A DNA stretch of 64,000 nt from Nitratidesulfovibrio termitidis HI1 (GCF_000504305.1 NZ_KI632512.1:3722404-3786403); one strand, 5' to 3'. Numbered from the stretch's first letter, positions 37,855 through 46,989 are shown. Translations and numbers: made by a program. The notes: generated by a model from the sequence alone, not told the origin.

Positions 37855-39567
37855 TCAGGGCAGTGTGCGCGGGGCCGGGCTGTCGTCCGGCAGTTCGTAC
37901 AGGCTGGCATCCCGTCCGGCGTCGCGCGGCGTGCCGTCCGTAGCGTCCTGTGCCCGGGGGGGCGTCGGGGGGGAGTGTTCACCGGACGGAACATGCTCGT
38001 TGAACGTATCCACGTCCTGCGCAGCGTTCCGGGTGGCGTCAGGCATGGCTTCGGGCGTGGCGGTGGCGTTGCTTCCGTTCGGGCCGCCGTCCGCGCGCGG
38101 TGCAGCCGTCCCGTCCGTTGACGGGCGGCATTGCCCGCGTCCCCGTGCCAGACTCAGCCCCTCGCAATCGCCCAGGGCACAGGCCCGGTAGAAATCGTCG
38201 CACATGGGGCCGGGTTCGCCGCGTACCTGCCACGCCGCCCCGCGTACCCGCCAGTGGGCGGCCACATCGGGCCGCAGGCGGATGGCGGCCGTTGCGTCGG
38301 CCACGGCCAGGGCGGGCATCTGCAAGCGCAGATGGCACACGGCACGTGCGTGCAGGGCGCGGGCGAAGCCGGGCCACAGCTTCAGGGCGCGGTCCTGCGC
38401 TTCCATGGCGTCCTGCGGGCGGTCGAGCAGCAGCAGGGCCTCGCCCAGCGCATTCCACAGTAGCGGGTTGCGCGTATCCAGCGAGACGGCGCGGCGCATG
38501 TGGCGCAGCATGGCCTCCGGCGCAAGGCCCCAGCCGCCCACGGTGGCGCCCGTGGGGGTGACAGTGGGCGGGGCGGTGGAAGAGGCTGGTTCGTCCGCAG
38601 TCTGTCCGTCCGCAGTCTGTCCGTTGGTGGGCTGTCCGCCGTTTGCCTGCCCGCCAGCAGCGCCCGTGCCGACGGGGATGCCGGACAGGCAGGCGCGGTA
38701 CAGTTCCAGCGCCTCCAGCGAGCGGGCCAGCGCGCCCAGCCGCTGGGCGAAGGGGCTTTCGTCGTCGCCGCCGTGGCGCGCCACGTGGCGGGCGGTGGCC
38801 TGGGCCGCGTCCAGCGCCTCTTCGGTCAGGGCGGCCTCGCGGCGCAGCACCTCTTCGTGCAGTTCCAGCAGCGGGTCGTTGCGCAGCACGGCGCGAACGG
38901 CATCGGCGGTATCCGGCACGGGGGCGGCCCCCGCTGATGTCGGCAACGTGGCGTCCGATGCTGCCTCTCCTGTCCGGGAGGGGGCGGAAGCTGGGGCGGG
39001 TTCGGAAGACGGTGAAGTCGGTGACGTCGCCGCATCGGGCAGCGCGTCTGGCAGTGCATCGGGCGCCAGCGTATCTCGCGGGGCAGGCCCCGTGGCCGCG
39101 CCCGCGCCGTCTCCGGCCTCAGGTCGGGGAGCGTTTGCGGCGGGTTCCGCCCGCGCGGGCGGGTCGGCCAGAACAGTCACGGCCACGCGGACTTCGGGGG
39201 GGTAGCCCTCCACCCTTGCGTCGACGACGCGGGTGGTCAGCACGGCGGATGCCACGGCCAGACGGCGTTGCGGATCATGCGCGGCCAGGGCCGCGAAGGA
39301 CGCGGCGGAACCTTCCAGCAGGGCGGGCATCCCTTCGCGCAGCGCGGCCAGGCGCGCGGCGGAGCGGGCGATGACGATGGCGGATTCCTTGCGCAGGCCG
39401 CCGCCGAAAGGCACCGTGACGGTGCTGGCGGCGTGCGCGGTGGCGGCTGTCGCCAGCAGGATGGCGATGCCGCAGAGCAGCGGGGCAAGCCCGGTGCGGA
39501 GGCAGGCGGAAGGGGGCGGCACCGGGCCCGTTGCAAGGCCCGGCGCCGCCCGTCCGGAATGACGCAT
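37855..39567 (-). CDS. Secreted TPR protein, unknown function
   Basis: A 570-residue protein with a signal peptide (about 25-47, ending ATAHAAS). A conserved-looking first domain (50-135, GLRKESAIVIARSAARLAALREG and VEGYPPEVRVAVTV) is followed by a long Ala/Pro-rich linker with short in-frame repeats (Gly-Gln-Thr units near 310-325). Two TPR units lie at about 365-440 (WNALGEALLLLDRPQDAMEAQ). A cysteine pair follows in FYRACALGDCEG. The start codon immediately follows the stop of the upstream lipoprotein gene (TAGATG), so both are made together and likely act together in the cell envelope. Confidence 0.78.
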   Translation of the reverse strand: MRHSGRAAPGLATGPVPPPSACLRTGLAPLLCGIAILLATAATAHAASTVTVPFGGGLRKESAIVIARSAARLAALREGMPALLEGSAASFAALAAHDPQRRLAVASAVLTTRVVDARVEGYPPEVRVAVTVLADPPARAEPAANAPRPEAGDGAGAATGPAPRDTLAPDALPDALPDAATSPTSPSSEPAPASAPSRTGEAASDATLPTSAGAAPVPDTADAVRAVLRNDPLLELHEEVLRREAALTEEALDAAQATARHVARHGGDDESPFAQRLGALARSLEALELYRACLSGIPVGTGAAGGQANGGQPTNGQTADGQTADEPASSTAPPTVTPTGATVGGWGLAPEAMLRHMRRAVSLDTRNPLLWNALGEALLLLDRPQDAMEAQDRALKLWPGFARALHARAVCHLRLQMPALAVADATAAIRLRPDVAAHWRVRGAAWQVRGEPGPMCDDFYRACALGDCEGLSLARGRGQCRPSTDGTAAPRADGGPNGSNATATPEAMPDATRNAAQDVDTFNEHVPSGEHSPPTPPRAQDATDGTPRDAGRDASLYELPDDSPAPRTLP

Positions 39568-40158
39568 CTACTTCTTCACGGTGCTCTGAATCTTGCGGGC
39601 CGCGGGTTGCAGCACGTCGCGCAGGGTTTCGGCCAGCAGCTTTTCGGCCACGTCGGAGGCCGGAAGAACCTGCTTGGACTGGCCGCCGGAAAGATGCTCG
39701 GTGTACAGCACCTTGGTGTAGTCGGACACGGAAACGGCCAGCTTCATGGAGGTGCTGAACTCGGTGGTCTTCAGTTCCTTCAGCCACACCTCGTTGACCA
39801 CGCCGGTGACGATGTAGTCGGGGCCGCCCGCGCGGGCCTGTTCCGGAGTCAGGGCAAAGGACACCTGCAGGCCCTGGCGGGCCAGTTCGTCGGCCAGCGA
39901 GCGGCTGACCCAGTCGGACACCGTGGACGAGGCCACGAACGAGGTGCCGTCCTTGCGTTCACCCACCTGCACCACGGGGCGCTTGTCCTCGAACATGACC
40001 ACGGTCACGCGGGGGGCGGAAGGATCGGGCAGCACGGAGGCATCGGGCGGCGAGTAGAGCAGGCGGACCGAATTGCCGGGGGCGCAGGCCGAAAGGGCCA
40101 GCGCGGCAAGAACCAGCAGCAGCGCAGCGAGGGTGCGCGAGACGTTGTGGCGAAGCAT
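39568..40158 (-). CDS. Outer-membrane-type lipoprotein, YajG-like
   Basis: A 196-residue lipoprotein. The lipobox LSAC places lipid attachment at C25. The mature part (SVRLLYSPPDASVLPD, VTVVMFEDKRP, LADELARQGLQV, YIVTGVVNEVWL) resembles YajG-type lipoproteins with an alternating strand-helix fold, but the match is by eye. Residue 26 after the Cys is Ala, which does not signal inner-membrane retention. The AGGAGG site precedes the ATG. It is first in a two-gene unit with the secreted TPR protein. Confidence 0.8.
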   Translation of the reverse strand: MLRHNVSRTLAALLLVLAALALSACAPGNSVRLLYSPPDASVLPDPSAPRVTVVMFEDKRPVVQVGERKDGTSFVASSTVSDWVSRSLADELARQGLQVSFALTPEQARAGGPDYIVTGVVNEVWLKELKTTEFSTSMKLAVSVSDYTKVLYTEHLSGGQSKQVLPASDVAEKLLAETLRDVLQPAARKIQSTVKK

Positions 40159-40221
40159 TGTTCCTCCTGTGCGCGGAGCGCGGTGCGCGGCGCATGCATG
40201 TTCGCCGCGGGGCGGCGGGGG

Positions 40222-40692
40222 TTACAGCGGAGCCAGTGGCAGGTAGAGGCGGGTCAGCAGTTCGTCTTCCGGCGTGGCGCCGGGGTCGTTGAGATAGGCC
40301 TCCATGCGTGGTGCGCCCAGGGGGGTGCGCCCGCTGGCGGGCAGCCATTCCCAGTACAGCGCCGACCACGACCACGGCAGGGTGGCATAGGGCCCCTTGT
40401 GCACGGCCACGGCGTATTCCCGCGAACGGATGACCCGCACGATGACGTAGTCGTCCGGCTCGAAGTCTTCGGGCACGGTGACCATGGCGTCGTAACGGAT
40501 GCGCTCCGGCGGGGTGATTTCCGGGTCGTCGTGGCACAGGCCCAGGAACATGGTGGAGGCGACGGTCACCTGCCGCCGTGCGATCCACGGCGTGAGCAGC
40601 TTCCACGCCTGCGGCCCCGATTCGGCATAGGGCCCCAGCACGCGGATGCCAGCCACGCGAAGTTCCGGCAGGCGTTCGATGCGCACTTCCAT
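40222..40692 (-). CDS. GyrI-like small-molecule-binding protein
   Basis: A 156-residue stand-alone GyrI-like domain, the same fold as the effector domain of MerR- and AraC-type regulators and as gyrase inhibitor SbmC. It begins MEVRIERLPELRVAGIRVLGPY, which is typical, and has the internal duplication with YDAMVTVPEDFEPDD and the EYAVAVHKGPY strand near residue 95. Such proteins bind or hydrolyse small drugs or inhibit gyrase. The frame stays open far upstream, but 40692 matches the family start. It is divergent from the HU gene. Confidence 0.85.
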   Translation of the reverse strand: MEVRIERLPELRVAGIRVLGPYAESGPQAWKLLTPWIARRQVTVASTMFLGLCHDDPEITPPERIRYDAMVTVPEDFEPDDYVIVRVIRSREYAVAVHKGPYATLPWSWSALYWEWLPASGRTPLGAPRMEAYLNDPGATPEDELLTRLYLPLAPL

Positions 40693-40901
40693 GTGACCTG
40701 TGTCTCCCTGTTTCCCGTCTCCCTGTTCGGCCTCTATAGCGCAAGCGGGGCCGAAATCAAAGGGTTGCGGGGTGCGTTTTGCCGTTGTTACGGCTTGTTC
40801 CGGCCCGGCAGTGGCAGTGGGGCGGCTGCGCACGGCATACCCTGATGGGGCGCTTTTTGGTGACAAATCAAGGAACGACGCGCCTTCGTGGGCACAAACT
40901 G

Positions 40902-40929
40902 TTGACAAGGGGGCCAACCTCTGTAAAAG
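40902..40929 (+). promoter_or_regulatory. Likely promoter of the HU gene
   Basis: TTGACA at 40902-40907 and TAAAAG at 40924-40929, 16 bp apart, fit a sigma-70 promoter about 80 bp before the HU start codon. Confidence 0.55.
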
Positions 40930-41007
40930 CTGCGCCCTTGCACCACGTGCATGCAATACCGCGCCGCCGGAGCGCGCGCGGACCGAAACCCCCATATGGA
41001 GATACCG

Positions 41008-41283
41008 ATGACCAAAGCTGAACTGGTTGAAAAGATCCGCGCCAAGGCCGGTCTTGCCTCCAAGGTCCAGGCCGAAGGCGCCCTTGACGCCACCATCGCC
41101 GTGCTCGCCGACGCCCTGGCCGCTGGCGAATCCGTGACCTTCACCGGCTTCGGCAGCTTCAAGGTGACCGAACGCGCCGCGCGCAAGGGCCGCAACCCCC
41201 GCACCGGCGAAGAAATCACCATTCCTTCCGGCAAGGTGGTGAAGTTCACCCCCGGCAAGCTGCTGAAGGATTCCGTGAAGTAG
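41008..41283 (+). CDS. hup: HU-family DNA-binding protein
   Basis: A 91-residue histone-like protein that bends and compacts DNA as a dimer. MTKAELVEKIRAKAG starts the helix pair, FTGFGSFKV is the family signature, and the arm reads RKGRNPRTGEEITIP with the Pro that intercalates at the arm tip. The upstream in-frame ATG at 40951 is rejected, since 41008 follows a GGAG site and gives the exact family length. It stands as a single transcript with its own promoter and terminator. Confidence 0.96.
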   Translation: MTKAELVEKIRAKAGLASKVQAEGALDATIAVLADALAAGESVTFTGFGSFKVTERAARKGRNPRTGEEITIPSGKVVKFTPGKLLKDSVK

Positions 41284-41308
41284 GCAGCCCACGGGCCGCA
41301 GATTTCCG

Positions 41309-41341
41309 CGCCCCGCGTCTCCGGCATGGAGATGCGGGGCG
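41309..41341 (+). terminator. Terminator after the HU gene
   Basis: Stem CGCCCCGC/GCGGGGCG continued by TCTCC/GGAGA with a five-base loop, followed by TTTCGCGTTTT. It is placed 25 bp after the HU stop codon. Confidence 0.88.
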
Positions 41342-41443
41342 TTTCGCGTTTTCGGGGATGGGTGGGGAAGGAATGCACGGACATGCGCTGGGAAAAGGGG
41401 TGCGCGTTCAGGGGTTCGGCCCCGCCCGCCTGCTTTCCGTGGC

Positions 41444-41848
41444 CTATTTCGTGGTGTCGCCGGGGCGGGGGGGCAGGGTCGCGTGCAGTGCGCCCGCCTT
41501 GCGGTGCGGCGTCCAGGCGAACCAGTCGCGCCGGGCGGCGGGCAGATGCGGGTCGCGCGCCTGGGCCACGGCGCAGGCGAACACGTCGAGCACGCACGGG
41601 TCGTGGCGTTGTCCGGTGACGGCGCACAGCCGGTCGTACAACTCCTGCGGGTCTGCCGCCGCCAGATCGTCCAGGGTGCGCACCCCCAGCAGATCCAGGT
41701 CGCGCCGGGTGGCCGGGCCCACGGAACGCAACCCTGCCAGGGGATGCGCCGGGCGTGGTGCGGGCCGGGTGCCGAACTTGCCGTCGGGTCTGCCAACGGC
41801 CTTGCCCGTAGCCTTCGTTCTGGTGGTTTCGCGGGTGTCCTTTACCAT
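41444..41848 (-). CDS. Cdd1-like helix-hairpin-helix protein
   Basis: A 134-residue protein of the Cdd1 (pathogenicity locus) family. It has a helix-hairpin-helix type segment LAGLRSVGPATRRDLDLLGV and the diagnostic DPQELYDRLCAVTGQRHDPCVLDVFACAV, with the conserved Cys residues. The family resembles DNA-binding HhH domains; the function is not known. The start at 41848 follows the glycerate kinase stop by 32 bp, so they share a transcript. The basic first 35 residues look disordered. Confidence 0.82.
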   Translation of the reverse strand: MVKDTRETTRTKATGKAVGRPDGKFGTRPAPRPAHPLAGLRSVGPATRRDLDLLGVRTLDDLAAADPQELYDRLCAVTGQRHDPCVLDVFACAVAQARDPHLPAARRDWFAWTPHRKAGALHATLPPRPGDTTK

Positions 41849-41880
41849 GTTTTTCCTTTCGTTACGCGGGCCGGACAGCC

Positions 41881-43239
41881 TCAGGCGGCGGGCTTGCCCT
41901 TGGGCGCATCCACCAGCAGCACGGCCAGATCCATGACGTTGGTCAGGGTGGGGCCGGTGCGCAGCAGGTGCCCGGTGCGATCCAGGAAGTTGTAGGCGTC
42001 GTTGTCGGCAAGGTGGCCGTGGGCGTCCACGCCGCAGTCGCGGGCCACGCACAGGGTGCTGCCCGAGGCGTAGCCCCCGGCGGCGTCCGTGGGGCCGTCG
42101 GTGCCGTCGGTGCCCGCGCAGAGCATGGCGATGTGCTGGCAGTCGGCCAGTTCGTCCATGCGGATGGCGGCGGCCAGGGCCATTTCCTGGTTGCGTCCGC
42201 CAAGCCCTCCGCCGGTGATGGTGACGGTGGTCTCGCCGCCCGCCAGCAGGCAGAACGGCCCTTCGGTGTGGGGCATGCTGTCGGCGGCGCGGGTGGCTTC
42301 TTCCACCAGTTCGCGGGCACGCACGCGGGCTTCGCCGGTCATGGTGTCGGTAAGGATGCGCGGGCGATAGCCGTGCGCGGCGGCTGCTTCCGCCGCCGCT
42401 TCCAGGGCCAGCCGGTTGCTGGCCACGATGCAGTTCTGCACCGCGCCGAACACCGGGTCGCCGGGTTTGGGCGTTTCCGCCGCCATGCCGCGCAGGCCCG
42501 CCGTCAGCCGTTCGATGACCGGCGCGGGCAGCCTGTCGAGGATGCCGAACCTGTCTGCGATGGATGTGCAGTCGGCATAGGTGGACACGTCGGGCGAGGT
42601 GGGGCCGGAGGCGATGACGTCCAGGTCGTCGCCCACCACGTCGGAGATGATCAGCGAAACCACCTGCGCCGGGGCCGCCGCGCGGGCCAGGTTGCCGCCG
42701 CCGAAGGCGGACAGGTGTTTGCGCAGGGCGTTGATTTCGTGAATGGTGGCCCCGCATTCCAGCAGCAGGGTGGTGGCGGCGCGCATGTCGTCCAGGGTGA
42801 TGCCCGGTTGCAGCGCCGGGGTGAGCGCGCTGGCCCCGCCGGTAAGGGCGCACAGCACCAGGTCGCGCGGGCCCGCCGTGCGCACCAGGTCCAGGATTTC
42901 GTTGGCGGCGCGTTCTCCGGCGGCGTCGGGCACGGGGTGGGCGGCCTCGCGCAGGGCGATGCGCCGCAGCGGGGCGGTGTGCCCGTACTTCACCACCACC
43001 ACGCCGTCGTGCAGCCGGTCGCCCAGGATGTCCTCCAGCGCGACGGCCATGGGGGCCGCGCCCTTGCCCGCGCCTACCACGTAGATCCGGTCGTGGGCGG
43101 CAAGGTCGTAGTCGCGCCCCGCGATGTGCAGGGTGTTGCCGCTGCGGCGCACGTGGCGGTACACGGCGCGGTCGGGGGCCACGGCGTCGAGGGCGCGGGA
43201 CAGGATATGGTCGAGGACGGCGCGCTGTTCGGGGGTCAT
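41881..43239 (-). CDS. Glycerate 2-kinase (MOFRL family)
   Basis: A 452-residue kinase of the GckA/MOFRL type, which phosphorylates D-glycerate, linking serine, glyoxylate and sugar-acid breakdown to glycolysis. The N-terminal domain has IYVVGAGKGAAPMA, ALTGGASAL and the INALRKHLSAFGGG segment. The C-terminal MOFRL domain has GGETTVTITGGGLGGRNQE and GTDGTDGPTDAAGG. AAGGAGAT lies before the ATG. An alanine-glyoxylate type aminotransferase is encoded 1.3 kb away on the same strand, which fits a route from glycine or serine to glycerate. Confidence 0.94.
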   Translation of the reverse strand: MTPEQRAVLDHILSRALDAVAPDRAVYRHVRRSGNTLHIAGRDYDLAAHDRIYVVGAGKGAAPMAVALEDILGDRLHDGVVVVKYGHTAPLRRIALREAAHPVPDAAGERAANEILDLVRTAGPRDLVLCALTGGASALTPALQPGITLDDMRAATTLLLECGATIHEINALRKHLSAFGGGNLARAAAPAQVVSLIISDVVGDDLDVIASGPTSPDVSTYADCTSIADRFGILDRLPAPVIERLTAGLRGMAAETPKPGDPVFGAVQNCIVASNRLALEAAAEAAAAHGYRPRILTDTMTGEARVRARELVEEATRAADSMPHTEGPFCLLAGGETTVTITGGGLGGRNQEMALAAAIRMDELADCQHIAMLCAGTDGTDGPTDAAGGYASGSTLCVARDCGVDAHGHLADNDAYNFLDRTGHLLRTGPTLTNVMDLAVLLVDAPKGKPAA

Positions 43240-43612
43240 GCGGCGATCTCCTTGGGCGTCGTTAGGGGGCGTCGTTAATGGGGTCGTTTCGGGAACGTGT
43301 TGGGCGGGGCGGGGTTGCTGCGGCTTGCGGAGCCCGGGCCGTGGCGTTTCCGGACCCGCGCGCGTGAGGCGCGGGCGGGGCGGGAGGCCGCGTGCCGCAT
43401 GGTAGGTGGGGGCAATGCCATGGTCAAGAGGGACGCTCCGTCCGGCGGCAGTCCCCCCGCAGGGTGTCCGAACGATGCAGGCCCCGGTGACAGCGCACCC
43501 GTCGCGTGCTATATTTCATCGTGAATCCTCGCGCTCGCGCCACGCCCTTCTGGCATTGGGGCAGCCGGACGCTTTGGAAACCAACCGCAGAAACAACATG
43601 CAGGAGACAGCC
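43240..43612. other. Spacer between glycerate kinase and BON lipoprotein genes
   Basis: A divergent intergenic region of about 370 bp. No further gene is supported. The AT-rich patch near 43503-43522 (GTGCTATATTTCATCG) is the most promoter-like part for the lipoprotein gene. Confidence 0.5.
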
Positions 43613-44167
43613 ATGAAACGCCGCATCCTTTCCGCCGTCGTGCCGGTGCTGCTGCTGGCGGCCTCGGTGCTTGCGCTTTCCGGCCTTGGCGGCTGCGCCG
43701 TCTATTCCGTGCCGCAGGACGAACGCACCGTGGGCACCATGGTGGATGACAGCACCATCCGCACCTCCATCAAGACCGACCTCATGCAGCGCGACGCCTC
43801 CGACGGGTATGCCGTGAAGGTGTACAGCTACGCCGGCCGGGTGTTCCTGGTGGGCGAGGTGCCTTCGTCGTTCCGCGACCCGGCGGTGACCATCGCCCGC
43901 AAGGTCAAGGGCGTGCGCTCGGTGACCACCCACTGGTTCGACCCCGGCACCGGCCACACCGCCGACGACCTGGCCATTTCGACCAAGGTGCGCACCAACC
44001 TCATCGCCGAAAAGGCCCTCAGTTCCACCCAGATCGACCATGAAGTGTACGGCGGCCACGTGGTGCTGCTGGGCATGGTGCGCGCGCAGGCCGACGTGGA
44101 CCGCGCCGTCATGGTGGCGCGCTCCGTGGGCGGCGTGCGCTCGGTGACGTCGTACCTGATTCCGTAG
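43613..44167 (+). CDS. Double BON-domain lipoprotein (OsmY/DolP-like)
   Basis: A 184-residue outer-membrane-type lipoprotein with lipid-attachment C28 (lipobox LGGC). Two BON domains follow: about 48-115 ([29 protein letters not shown]) and 125-184 ([27 protein letters not shown]). BON proteins such as DolP bind anionic lipid and protect envelope integrity. CAGGAG precedes the ATG; the longer upstream frame has no signal peptide. It is followed 120 bp later by rubredoxin. Confidence 0.92.
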   Translation: MKRRILSAVVPVLLLAASVLALSGLGGCAVYSVPQDERTVGTMVDDSTIRTSIKTDLMQRDASDGYAVKVYSYAGRVFLVGEVPSSFRDPAVTIARKVKGVRSVTTHWFDPGTGHTADDLAISTKVRTNLIAEKALSSTQIDHEVYGGHVVLLGMVRAQADVDRAVMVARSVGGVRSVTSYLIP

Positions 44168-44288
44168 CGATTCCGGCGCGTCCGGATCGTTTTTCCGCAT
44201 CCGGGCGGCCTTTTCCGCATTTCTTCATCCGCGCGCGGGCCGTGTGCGGGTGACCCAAACGGCGCCGACATGGCGCAAGGAGACACCG

Positions 44289-44447
44289 ATGCAGAAGTAC
44301 AAGTGCCCCTGCGGCTATGTGTACGACCCCGCCGAAGGCGACCCCGAACACGGCGTGGGCCCCGATACGCCCTTTGCCGATCTGCCCGAGGACTGGGTGT
44401 GCCCGTGGTGCGACGCGGAGAAGGAATACTTCGAGCCCGTGCAGTAG
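44289..44447 (+). CDS. Rubredoxin with shortened first iron knuckle
   Basis: A 52-residue rubredoxin, the small one-iron electron carrier used in oxygen defence and other electron transfer in sulfate reducers. The core [20 protein letters not shown] and [10 protein letters not shown] is typical. The first Cys pair is C6-P-C8-G, one residue shorter than the usual Cys-x2-Cys-Gly. The second is C38-P-W-C41-D, with Asp in place of Gly. Both could alter redox potential or iron geometry. The AAGGAGAC site and ATG at 44289 give the standard length. A strong terminator follows. Confidence 0.93.
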   Translation: MQKYKCPCGYVYDPAEGDPEHGVGPDTPFADLPEDWVCPWCDAEKEYFEPVQ

Positions 44448-44481
44448 CCGAGCGGCCCCTTTCCGCAACGCAGGATGACAA

Positions 44482-44520
44482 CGCCCCCGGCGCATGATGA
44501 TGCGCCGGGGGCGTTTCTTG
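44482..44520. terminator. Terminator between rubredoxin and aminotransferase
   Basis: A perfect 13-bp stem (CGCCCCCGGCGCA and its complement, 6-base loop) followed by TTTCTT. It serves the rubredoxin transcript and possibly the convergent aminotransferase. Confidence 0.88.
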
Positions 44521-44585
44521 CTGTGCAACGGGACGCCGGGTCGGCAAGCCATCGGTCGCTGCCCGTGGCTGTTTCGCGTGGCGGG

Positions 44586-45689
44586 CTAGTCCTGCATCAC
44601 GCTTTCAATCACATCCAGCGCCGCGTCCACCAGTGCTTCGGTGGCCTGCGTGCCCATGTGCCCAAGGCGGAACACCTTGCCCGCCATGGGGCCGAAGCTG
44701 CCGGACACGATCAGCCCGCGCTCGCGCAGGCCCTGTCGCCATTCCGGCCACGCGAAGCCTTCCGGGACCAACGCCGCCGTCACCGTGGGCGAGTTCACCG
44801 CGCCCTGTGCCGTCCACAGTTCCACGCCCAGCTTGGCGAGGCCCGCGCGGCAGCGTTCGGCAACTTCCCGATGCCGGTCAAAGCACGCCTGCATGCCGCC
44901 CTTTTCGTTCAGGATGGCCAGCGCGCCTGCGTTGAGCGCGGCGGTGCCGTGCCAGTACGGAGTGTACGGACAGCGGCCATCCTGCTGCACGGTGCGGAAG
45001 GGAGCGATGGCGTCGTAGCCCTGGTAGCCCACGGATTCGATGACCTCCCACGCCGTCGGGCTGACGGACAGAAAGCTCATGGACGGCGGGGCGGAAAGGC
45101 ACTTCTGCGAGCCGCCCAGCACCAGGTCCGCGTGCCAGGCGTCGGCCTGCACGGGCGCGCCGCCCACGCTGGCCACCGCGTCCACGTAGAACAGCGGCAC
45201 GCCGCAAGCCTGCTTCAGCGCGCCAAGGTCGGCCAGCGGGTTCAGCGTGCCGGACGGCGTTTCGCAGTGCACGGCGGTGAGCATCCTGGGCCTGAAGCTG
45301 CGGATGGCGTCTTCGATGCCGGTCAGGTCGTCGATGGTTTCGTCGTACGGCAGCGAGACCTTCAGCACTTCGCAACCGATGGACGCGGCCATGTCGCCTA
45401 TGCCGTCGCCGAACACGCCGGTGCCCACGGACAGCACCTTGTCGCCGGGCACGAGGCAGCTTTTCAGCGCGGCCCACAGGGCCAGCATGCCCTCGCCGGT
45501 CATCAGCACCATGTCATGCTGCGTGCCCATGAGCTGTGCAAGGTTGCGGCCCGTTTCCGCATACAGTTTCAGGTAGTCCGGTTCGATCTGGCCGGAGCCG
45601 TAGTCGCGGGTCATGGCCGCGAGCACGGCGGGGTGCAGGGTGACCGGGCCGGGCACCATGGGGATGGGGGCGTATGGCTTGTGCGCCAT
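44586..45689 (-). CDS. Alanine-glyoxylate / serine-pyruvate type aminotransferase
   Basis: A 367-residue PLP enzyme of the class V group. The cofactor lysine lies in GGSQKCLSAPP near residue 194, and the N-terminal MVPGPVTLHPAVLAAM and the VDAVASVGG strand match the AGXT/PucG subgroup. Likely reactions move an amino group between alanine or serine and glyoxylate or pyruvate. GGAGG lies before the ATG at 45689; an upstream start would add 18 unlike residues. Glycerate kinase nearby suggests a shared glyoxylate/serine route. Confidence 0.9.
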   Translation of the reverse strand: MAHKPYAPIPMVPGPVTLHPAVLAAMTRDYGSGQIEPDYLKLYAETGRNLAQLMGTQHDMVLMTGEGMLALWAALKSCLVPGDKVLSVGTGVFGDGIGDMAASIGCEVLKVSLPYDETIDDLTGIEDAIRSFRPRMLTAVHCETPSGTLNPLADLGALKQACGVPLFYVDAVASVGGAPVQADAWHADLVLGGSQKCLSAPPSMSFLSVSPTAWEVIESVGYQGYDAIAPFRTVQQDGRCPYTPYWHGTAALNAGALAILNEKGGMQACFDRHREVAERCRAGLAKLGVELWTAQGAVNSPTVTAALVPEGFAWPEWRQGLRERGLIVSGSFGPMAGKVFRLGHMGTQATEALVDAALDVIESVMQD

Positions 45690-45760
45690 GGGGGTGACCT
45701 CCGGTGGTTGCAGGGCTGTGGGGTTTGCGCGCGTTGGAAACAAAAGTGAGAGATTTTTTA

Positions 45761-45961
45761 TACGCCTCCGGCGGGCAAGGGGCTATCGCCCCTTGCATCC
45801 CCTGAGTGTGGTCTTCATGCAAAACGCAGGGGATTCCGTCTGTTCTCGAAAACGTATCGTCCCATTTTGGGGGCGCAGGGGGCGATGGCCGCTATGCGAT
45901 CGCCATCCATAATGCTCGAAGACTCGCATAACGGCTGCCGTCCTTGCCCGCCGGAGGCTTA
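45761..45961. repeat. Composite inverted-repeat element D
   Basis: Terminal inverted repeats of 20 bp with one mismatch (TACGCCTCCGGCGGGCAAGG at 45761-45780 and its complement at 45942-45961) bound a 201-bp element between the aminotransferase and murI genes. Next to the left end is a hairpin GCAAGGGGC/GCCCCTTGC. A hairpin copy at 45905-45936 is of the ATGC/GCAT type, with one base change in the outer arm. T- and A-runs flank the ends. It has no coding capacity, like a miniature transposable element. Confidence 0.85.
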
Positions 45962-46017
45962 CAAAAGCTGTCCCCTTCTTCGTGCCACACCCAAGCGGCA
46001 ACAGCATGTCGCACAGA

Positions 46018-46989
46018 CTACAGGTCGATGAGTTCCACCTCGTCCGGCGCAATGGCCGTGCCGAGGAACAGCCCGCCGGTGCGGGCGAAGCGGGGCACGT
46101 CGTCGGTGGTCAGAAAGCGCGCCTCGCCGCATTCGTTGCCGCCCGGCCCCGTGCGCAGGGGGCGCACCAGCCCGGCGGCCTGCAATTCCGCCTGCACGGC
46201 AAGGGCGGTGGTGGCGGCGGAATCGACGATGACCGGTTCCGGCCCGATGACGTTGCGGATGGCCCGCGCCAGCAGCGGAAAGTGGGTGCAGCCCAGCACC
46301 AGGCAGTCGGGCGTTTCCGGCGTGTCGCTGCCGGACGCGGGGCGAAAGATGGGGTCCAGGTAGCGGGCGGCGATGTCTTCCACGATCTTGCCGTCCACCC
46401 AGCCTTCTTCGGCCAGCGGCACGAACAGCGGGCAGGGCTGCCCGATGATCTGCGCGTCGGGCCGCAGGCTGTGGATGGCCTTGTGATAGGCGCGGCCACG
46501 GATGGTGGACTCCGTGGCGATGACGGCAATGTTGCCCCGGCGCGTGGCCCGGCAGGCCGCCTGCGCGCCCGGCTGCACCACGCCCACCACCGGCAGGCCG
46601 GGGTTGGCGGCGCGCAGGGCGTCCAGCGCAACGGACGTGGCCGTGTTGCAGGCCACCACCAGCAGCTTGATGCGCCGCTGCACCAGTCTGGACGCGGCCT
46701 GCACGGCGTAGCGGGTGATGGTTTCCGCGCTCTTGGTGCCGTAGGGCAGGCGGGCGGTGTCGCCCAGATACAATATGTCCTCGCAGGGCATGCGGGTGCG
46801 CAGGGCCTTCAGCACCGTAAGGCCGCCCACGCCCGAATCGAACATGCCGATGGGCAGGTGCGCGGCGTCGGGGGCGGATAGGGCGGCGCTGGATGTGTTG
46901 GAGCAGGAAGTGCCGGGGGCTGATCCCCCCGCGTTGTCATAGTCGTAGCCCGTGGCGGCGGTGCCGCACGCGGGGCCGTCTACTTGCAT
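46018..46989 (-). CDS. murI: Glutamate racemase
   Basis: A 323-residue racemase making D-glutamate for peptidoglycan. GMFDSGVGGLTVLK lies at about 48-61, the first catalytic Cys in VACNTATS near 121 and the second in LGCTHFPLL near 234. An N-terminal tail of about 45 residues, rich in Ser, Gly and Ala, is longer than usual. The start at 46989 lies just inside the end of the pyridoxal kinase gene (stop at 46980), with an AGGACC site, so the two are coupled. The kinase supplies PLP, which MurI itself does not use. Confidence 0.94.
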   Translation of the reverse strand: MQVDGPACGTAATGYDYDNAGGSAPGTSCSNTSSAALSAPDAAHLPIGMFDSGVGGLTVLKALRTRMPCEDILYLGDTARLPYGTKSAETITRYAVQAASRLVQRRIKLLVVACNTATSVALDALRAANPGLPVVGVVQPGAQAACRATRRGNIAVIATESTIRGRAYHKAIHSLRPDAQIIGQPCPLFVPLAEEGWVDGKIVEDIAARYLDPIFRPASGSDTPETPDCLVLGCTHFPLLARAIRNVIGPEPVIVDSAATTALAVQAELQAAGLVRPLRTGPGGNECGEARFLTTDDVPRFARTGGLFLGTAIAPDEVELIDL

